A DNA stretch of 64,000 nucleotides, taken from contig CM057224.1 in assembly GCA_029891385.1 (NCBI GenBank), forward strand, positions 36,709,005-36,773,004, read 5' to 3'. Origin of the DNA: Erythroxylum novogranatense. Taxonomy: Eukaryota; Streptophyta; Magnoliopsida; Malpighiales; Erythroxylaceae. Positions 58,401-64,000 of this stretch are shown piece by piece; within the stretch, counting starts at the first letter, position 1; every line of letters begins with the position of its first letter. The notes beneath the pieces are model-generated. The model was given only the letters and a program-made list of their open reading frames with translations. It had not been told where the DNA came from and ran no database searches. Both the position numbers and the translations under genes were made by a program.

Positions 58401-59679
58401 TTCATTGCATCTGTAGTGACTCGTTCTTTCTCTGTTTCTTATAGAGGCCCAGTGGGCGTCGTCGGGCCGACGGATTGAAACTTCCGGCATTAGCTTCGGA
58501 GTAATAGGTGAAGTAACCTAGTTGGTTTCTCAACCTTATGTGTTTATTAATTATATGCATTGATTGCCATGAGGAAGCGAGGATGGATATATGTGATTGA
58601 TTGATTTGATTGATTTGGACCACGGGTGTTGAAATATTGGATTATGATATTGAAGTGCAAATGAGAATAAGTGCGTGAGAATGCATTAGTAAATTGGATT
58701 GTAAATGTGGTAGTGAAACGAAAGGTAAATGCATGGGAATGAAATACGGACTAAAAGTCAGAGGACATTGGAAAATGATCTAAATAGTAATTAATTAGAA
58801 TTAGAAATAGAAATGTGATAATTGGATATTGGAAAATGACATGTGCATTCATGCATAGTAAATGATCGATAATGGCGGTTGTGACCGTGTCGCCACCGAT
58901 TTGAGCTTTAAGCTCAACGCACGAGCCTCGTACTAACGTATTTCGAGCCTCGGCTCGATGATCGTAGCTATGCCCAACGTTTGAGCTTTAAGCCCAATGT
59001 TTGAGCCAATGGCTCAACGTATATGAGCTCAAAGTATGCGGTCACAACAACGAAAGAAAATGAAAGAGTCACATGCACAATGCATAAATGAATGTTTAAT
59101 GTGAATTGTGTGAAAGGCTTATTGCCTTATAAAATATGAAATTGAATGCTGTGATTTCTTGTTTATGATATATATACAATATTGTGTGATTGTGTGGATA
59201 TGCATGAGTTGGATGAACCATCGATGATGGTTTCTCACGAGTTCATAAACTCACCCACATTGCATCTATTTTTGAAAATGGAGAGTACCACGTTGGACAC
59301 ACGGAGTCGTCTCTCGCTAGCAAGACAGATATCGGGTCGGGATCAGTGTCGTCCGTATCTGCATTCGTGTATTAATTTGGTATTTAGTAGGCCCAATTGT
59401 TTACATGTAATTGTATAGAGTGACTGAGCACTAATGAGTGCTAATAATGATTGAAATTATTTTATCAGTGAAATGGTTTAGTCTTTGAAAGTGTTTTGTT
59501 ATAATTGGGCCAAGTCAATGTTTGTTTTACGCACTATAATATTTTTGAAAGAAAAAAAAATGTCATACGATTTTTGTTAATAAGGTAATGAATGTTCTAG
59601 TACGCTACCCTCGCGGGTCACGGGCTCGGATATCACCATGGATATCGGGTTCGGGTCTCGTCGGGAGTGGGCTGCTACA
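55474..59679 (+). mobile_element. Second solo LTR nested in the first
   Basis: 4206 bp, TGTAACATCTC to GGGCTGCTACA, TSD gctac (55469-55473 and 59680-59684). It resembles the solo LTR at 39632-43458 along most of its length (same start GGAAGGGTA, the GATGATGG block near 59221-59255, end TCGGGTC..GGGAGTGG). No internal region. It contains a GC-rich cassette at about 57937-58045 and a repeated GAGCCTC/GAGCTTTAAGC block at 58900-59040. Confidence 0.8.
57937..58045. repeat. GC-rich hypervariable cassette of the 4.2-kb solo LTR
   Basis: CCTCTAGTGACGAGGCG and CCTCTAGCGACGAGG words repeat twice. It lies shortly upstream of the conserved CGTCAACGTCCGATTGACC stretch (58145-58163). Confidence 0.6.
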
Positions 59680-59690
59680 GCTACACTTGG

Positions 59691-60238
59691 TTACATTCAA
59701 TCTCAAATGACGATGAGCTCTAATAAGCAAGAAACTTGAACTTTATTCAGAGGTTGAACATAGCAATAGATGTGGCTGTAGCATTAGATTATTTGCATCA
59801 TCACTGTGGAACACAAGTTGTACACTGCGATTTAAAACTCATCAATGTTCTCCTTGACAATGATCTAACAGCACATGTTGGTGATTTTTGCCTTACAAAG
59901 CTTCTTTTAGGAGATACCGGTAATTCTTGAGGCACAACCAACAGTTCAATGAGCATAAAAGGAACAATTGGCCATGTTGCTCCAGGTAATTCTCAAAACT
60001 GATAGGCAAAGAAGCTAAATAGTATATGCAACTCATAGTTATGTCGAACTTGCAAAATATGGATTAGGAGGAGAAGCTTTAATGAAAGGTGACATGTACA
60101 GCTATGTGATTCTCCTACTTGAAATGTTTACTGGAAAGAGGCCAACTTAGGAAATGTTCAACAATGATACCAGACTCCATTCTTTTGTGAAAATGTATCT
60201 ACCTGTAAAGTGGTCCAAATCAAAGATCCCAAGCTCTT
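59691..60238 (+). pseudogene. LRR receptor kinase pseudogene, part 3 (kinase C-lobe)
   Basis: It begins in LETW|LHS and continues with RLNIAIDVAVALDYLHHHC. The catalytic loop VVHCDLKLINVLLD has HCD (59823-59831) in place of HRD, the non-RD type of immune receptors. DFG is DFC (59883-59891). GTIGHVAP is followed by a short GT..AG stretch (about 59986-60050), a likely shrunken remnant of the intron usual at this point. Then YGLGGEALMKGDMYSYVILLLEMF, GKRPT and a TAG. A one-base loss near 60210 shifts the frame. The fragment ends at the SINE. Confidence 0.88.
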
Positions 60239-60679
60239 TTTTTATTACATTAGGTATCCCAGCTTAGTCAGACTAATCCTAATCCCCTAAGACCTCACCC
60301 CAAGAGCCCTAGAGGGGGTAAACCTGAAAACCCCAAGATCCCTCAGGTTCCTACGTCGCCTGTACACGTCTGCGCACAAGGAGTCTTCACATACTTGATT
60401 GTTCAGCTGATGATTGATCGTTGATCACTGGCCTCCCCTTTGCTCAGCATCAGGTTCCCATCAGCCCCCAGGTTCCCTAGTAGCTCCAACTCTCACACTG
60501 TCGCTGGAAGCGAGACGTCCGTAATTGATCCGATCAAGGGGTTGTGCCCAGGGGACTAGAGGATCATCAATAGGAATAATGTCTATTTCTCCTCCATTGG
60601 CGTGACTCGAACTCAAGACCTCCTGAAAGGGAGAGCCTTAAATAAGGAGCTTTGACCACTCAGGTCACTCCTACTTGTC
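60239..60679 (-). mobile_element. tRNA-derived SINE, minus strand
   Basis: 441 bp flanked by the perfect 13-bp TSD atcccaagctctt (60226-60238 and 60680-60692). On the minus strand it starts with a tRNA-like head: an A-box-like TGACCTGAGTGG (60668-60657) and a B box GAGTTCGAGTC (60614-60604), about 41 bases apart. It ends in an A-rich tail (AATGTAATAAAAAA). RNA polymerase III promoter, tail and long variable TSD identify a SINE moved by LINE enzymes. I do not recognise the family. Removing it with one TSD copy restores the kinase reading DPKLLLLQEDDG. Confidence 0.85.
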
Positions 60680-60692
60680 ATCCCAAGCTCTT

Positions 60693-60934
60693 ATTGCTAC
60701 AAGAAGATGATGGTCCTCGTTTCTCAAGAAACAGAGCCAATGCTTCAAGGATTCAACATGAAGATTGTTTGGCTTCAATTTTACAAGTTAATTAGGGTTA
60801 TATGGTCTTTGAATTCTCTTGAAGAAGGAATGGATATGGCTAATGTCCTCACTCAGTTGCATACTATTAGAAATTCTTTAGTTAGTGGGGGAGGAAGAGT
60901 GGGAAGATTTCTTTTTTTCTTTTCTCCCATGTAA
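60693..60934 (+). pseudogene. LRR receptor kinase pseudogene, part 4 (C-terminus)
   Basis: After the SINE the frame gives QEDDGPRFSRNRANAS, then in a shifted frame SLNSLEEGMDMANVLTQLH and TIRNSL, corresponding to the end of the kinase domain (usual family reading RMDM..VV..L..IR). The frame closes at the TAA at 60932-60934, matching the normal length of the family after the kinase. Confidence 0.8.
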
Positions 60935-62979
60935 AATTTGAATTAATTATTAAGAAAGAGCATAATATTATAACAATTGATATCTATTATGATAATTAAT
61001 ATAGACTAGCATACTAATTTGATAATTAATATCATTGATGTGAATATCGCATCTGCATCTTAAAAAAAATCGGTACCGATCGGATACATATGGTCTTGAA
61101 ATAAATTCCGCTTAGATCGGCCAATTTCTATGATCTTGGTCGATCTGGTTAAATATTTAAAATACCGGTCAAATACTGGCCAGTACCGAAAATTTTCAAA
61201 ATTTTTTAAAATTTCCCTCCCTCCTACCTCTTCTTCCCCCCCTTTTTTTCAAAGTTTTTAAAATAATAATAAATATTTTATTACTAATAATAATTATAAA
61301 TTAAATAAAACTTAAAATAAATTATTTTATTTTTATTACTAATAATTTTCATTTTATTACTTAATAATAAATTATTTTTATTTATATAATATTTATTAAT
61401 AAATACTAATAAAATTATGTTATTTCGTAAAATAAATAATTTTAAAATTATTATTTATAAGCTAATATTTAGTTTATATGTTTTCAATTTTAAATCAAAA
61501 TTTATATATTTTAAAATTATATTTAAAATTTAATTATATTTACTAATAATTATTAAATTAATTTTATTTATTAAATTGAAATTGTGATTATGTCTAATTA
61601 AATATAAAATGAAATGGAATGTGAAAACAACAATTCTAAAAAATAATTCAAAATTTTGATAAAATAGAAAATAATTCAAAATTCAAAATTTTGAATTATT
61701 TTATTATTTCACAATTAATTATTATATATAGATAATTATTATATATAGATAATTGTTATATATAGAAATAATTAAAATATAATAAAGATATCTATAAACT
61801 AAAATGAATAAGATATAAACAAAAACTAAATTTAATAATCTACAACTTTAAATTCAGGGACAATTTTATAAATTTTAAAAATATTTTTGTATTATTATAA
61901 TATTTTAAATACTTTGTATTATTCTTAATTTTATAATTGTATGATTATAATTGTCTTTGTTTATATTAATTGTGGTTATTATTTAAATGTAAAATATTTA
62001 AAATTTATTGTTATTTCATATTAATTGTCATTATTATTTATTATTAAGATTTTTAAAACATTGTTGATGTAAGCAAAGAACTAGTAAAATATACAAGATA
62101 CTGTTGTATAATATACCAATATGAACTATTTTACAATTTTTAAAAATTTTAGGGACTATTTCATAAATTTTAAAATTTGCGAAAGCATTACTAGTAGTAC
62201 CAACCTGCAGATGCTGATTCAGCTCAGAGCTCAATCCCAGCATCAAGGCGATCACAGTATTCATAACATTGATTAATATATATTGTGAGAATTAACATCT
62301 TAATTACATACCTGTGACATTTGACTCATTTATATAAAAACATATATTGTTAAGCGTGTTATAGGTTTTCAATCTATTCTTTAATTTAGATTAAATGTAG
62401 TCATTAGACTTGTGATTTACCAAAGAAATGTTACAAGCGACTTAAAAATTTAATCATGATCTTTTATTTTAAGTAGTTGATTTATTAAATGACTTAAATT
62501 CTAAATTATTTCGTGTGTTTAAATTTTTATTTAAACTATTTTAAAGAATAATTATATTATTTAATTTTTATTCTAAAAATGATCTCCTAAATTTAACATT
62601 TAACACAAATAACATTGTTTTCTATTTGAAATTATCAAAATTATTAAGTGAATTATGTAATATGAAAAATACTTTTGTGCCTTCATTTATTTAATAAATA
62701 TTTAGAGATGTACATTTAAAAGGAGTGCTAACCACAAATGATGTTATGGTGGGTGAAAGCTTATCTCTTCTAAACTAATAGATTCCAAACCATTTTCATT
62801 GCTATCTTTATTCTTTCATCCATCATTCTATCACTAATGGGATATCTCTTTCTATTTCTTTATTTATTCCAGCTGAATGGATAAATCCACCACCTTTGGT
62901 TTTGTTCTTTTATGTATATGTATTATGTATAAAGTAGCTTCATAACTATAAGTGTGATAGTGATGCGGTGCTATAAGGT
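60935..62979. other. AT-rich intergenic DNA, no gene recognised
   Basis: Very AT-rich, many TTATTAATAA runs. At 61062-61195 a block of CGGTACCGATCGG, GATCGGCC and ACCGGTC..CTGGCC words looks like decayed repeat ends. Three copies of TTATATATAGATAATTA-like sequence stand at about 61719-61775. A GC-richer patch at 62180-62250 was not recognised. No coding region is supported. Confidence 0.5.
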
Positions 62980-62986
62980 TACTTGT

Positions 62987-63699
62987 CTGTTTGAATAAGC
63001 TTATATCAATAGAGCTTTTGTCAGTAGAACTTTTGTTAATAGAGCTTTTTTAAAAAGAGCTTTTCTAAGAAGTCAGTTAACTGTTTGGCTATCATTTAAA
63101 AAAGAGCTTTTTTAAGAGTTTCATACAATAAACTGTTTGATAACATAAAATAAAAATACATTTAATTTTAAATATATGTTATTTTGTAATAAAAATTATT
63201 TATGCATATAAATATTATGTAAAATATATTAAACAATATGCAAAGCACAATATATTAATTATTATATAATTTTAAACCATATAAAACATAAATAAAATAT
63301 ATCTAACCAAATCTTTTATATGAATTATAATATAAGTAAAATTAATATCAAAATAAATATTAAAACATATAAAAATCAAATAATATTATATAAATCTTAA
63401 AATAAACGTGAAGATATGTTTGTGGGTATTGTGAGAATTATGTGTAAAACATAAAGGTAAAATGGACTAAAAAATAGGCTCATTAATTAATATGAAAAAT
63501 CTACTTAAAAAATATTTTTTTGAATAGCTTCAAATTTAAGATTCTCAAAAAGTTGTATTTTAGCTTCCAGAAAAGCTATTTTTATGAAGAAAAAAAATGC
63601 TTTTGGATTTTATAGTCAAACACTCAATTTTCTTAAAAACAATTTTTGCGGTGAAAAAAAGTACTTATTCACTCTCCAAAAGCTGAACTAAACAGGCAC
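62987..63699. mobile_element. hAT-like MITE
   Basis: 713 bp, non-coding, flanked by tacttgt (62980-62986 and 63700-63706), consistent with an 8-bp hAT target duplication with one mismatch (ttacttgt/ctacttgt). The ends are imperfect inverted repeats: CTGTTTGAATAAGCTT at the left versus the reverse complement of the right end, GTGCCTGTTTAGTTCAGCTT. Runs of AGAGCTTTT near both ends are typical of this plant MITE group. It would need a hAT transposase from elsewhere. Confidence 0.65.
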
Positions 63700-63884
63700 T
63701 ACTTGTCATACAAAGTGACTGCAAAACTTTTTTTAAGCATTGAGAGATGTAAACTTTATTCGAGGGTCTAAAATTTGTATTTAAGAATTTCATAATTGTG
63801 TTTTCCTTTTGAAATACTCGGAGCACTTCTTGCTTTGAATGTATTGGCATTAAGTTCTACTTTTAAAAAAAAGTTAAGAGTCTC

Positions 63885-63983
63885 TTATTATTATTACCTT
63901 TGAACAACATGTTGGCCGACCCGCTAACTAAAGACTTACGTATCTATGTGTTTAGAGATATGTCTCTCATATGGGACTATTAA
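63885..63983 (+). pseudogene. Copia pol C-terminus (end of RNase H)
   Basis: The frame reads NMLADPLTKDLRIYVFRDM and ends at TAA 63981-63983. ADPLTKxL is the hallmark near the end of Ty1/Copia RNase H. Upstream RT and RNase H were not found before the MITE, so only the last ~30 codons remain. The LTR would lie beyond the window. Confidence 0.8.
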
Positions 63984-64000
63984 AGCCTAATTTTCTTTAT

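Noticed and set aside
60604..60668. A stand-alone tRNA gene on the minus strand
   Set aside because: Only A- and B-box-like words are present, without a proper acceptor stem or anticodon loop. The surrounding TSD and tail identify a SINE.
61062..61195. Palindromic CGGTACCGATCGG / CCGGTC block as a MITE
   Set aside because: No clear terminal inverted repeats with a target duplication could be delimited; left as decayed repeat DNA.

Overview
The window is nuclear DNA of a flowering plant, probably a eudicot with a large, repeat-rich genome. The evidence is AT-rich intergenic DNA, plant-type Ty3/Gypsy elements (a Tat-lineage element with a second RNase H and an antisense gene, and chromoviruses with chromodomain or LTR-encoded pol tails), Ty1/Copia debris, a tRNA-derived SINE, a hAT-like MITE and a non-RD LRR receptor kinase pseudogene. 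No intact host gene was found. More than 85% of the window belongs to transposable elements I can delimit, most with both ends and a readable 5-bp target site duplication (TSD).

Layout. 1-1091: start of a minus-strand Gypsy element (5' LTR plus gag, running off the window). 1197-2330: decayed Copia gag-protease. 3106-45555: a large non-autonomous LTR element (LARD-like) with three ~4.7-kb LTRs in tandem (LTR1, internal, LTR2, internal, LTR3). Its internal regions are only ~0.6 kb, non-coding, with an initiator-Met-type primer binding site and a polypurine tract. Its first internal region holds a Tat-lineage Gypsy (8536-31634, minus). Inside that element's antisense gene sits a chromovirus (10694-23469, minus). 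Inside the chromovirus 5' LTR sits a short relative of the LARD (19662-23365). This is four-deep nesting. LTR3 carries a solo LTR (39632-43458).

45937-60934: a broken LRR-XII-type receptor kinase (Xa21/EFR/FLS2-like architecture) cut by four insertions. They are a complete 5.2-kb Gypsy (47422-52615), a solo LTR (52753-55473, last base at 59685), a second solo LTR inside that one (55474-59679), and a minus-strand SINE (60239-60679) with a 13-bp TSD. Removing each insert rejoins recognisable kinase sequence. The gene was also truncated at its 5' end and carries frameshifts, stops and a DFG-to-DFC change. 60935-64000: AT-rich DNA, a hAT-like MITE (62987-63699) and the last codons of a Copia pol.

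Main points of interest: the three-LTR tandem non-autonomous element; the hypervariable GC-rich cassette lying at the same place in LTRs of different families, next to a conserved block; the degenerate ~180-bp units that build these LTRs; a hairpin just after the primer binding site; the spliced antisense coiled-coil gene of the Tat element; an 80-bp tandem repeat open in several frames; and stop codons that are mostly explainable as C-to-T changes in CAG, CGA or TGG codons. All identifications come from reading the sequence and from memory of the families; no database search was run.
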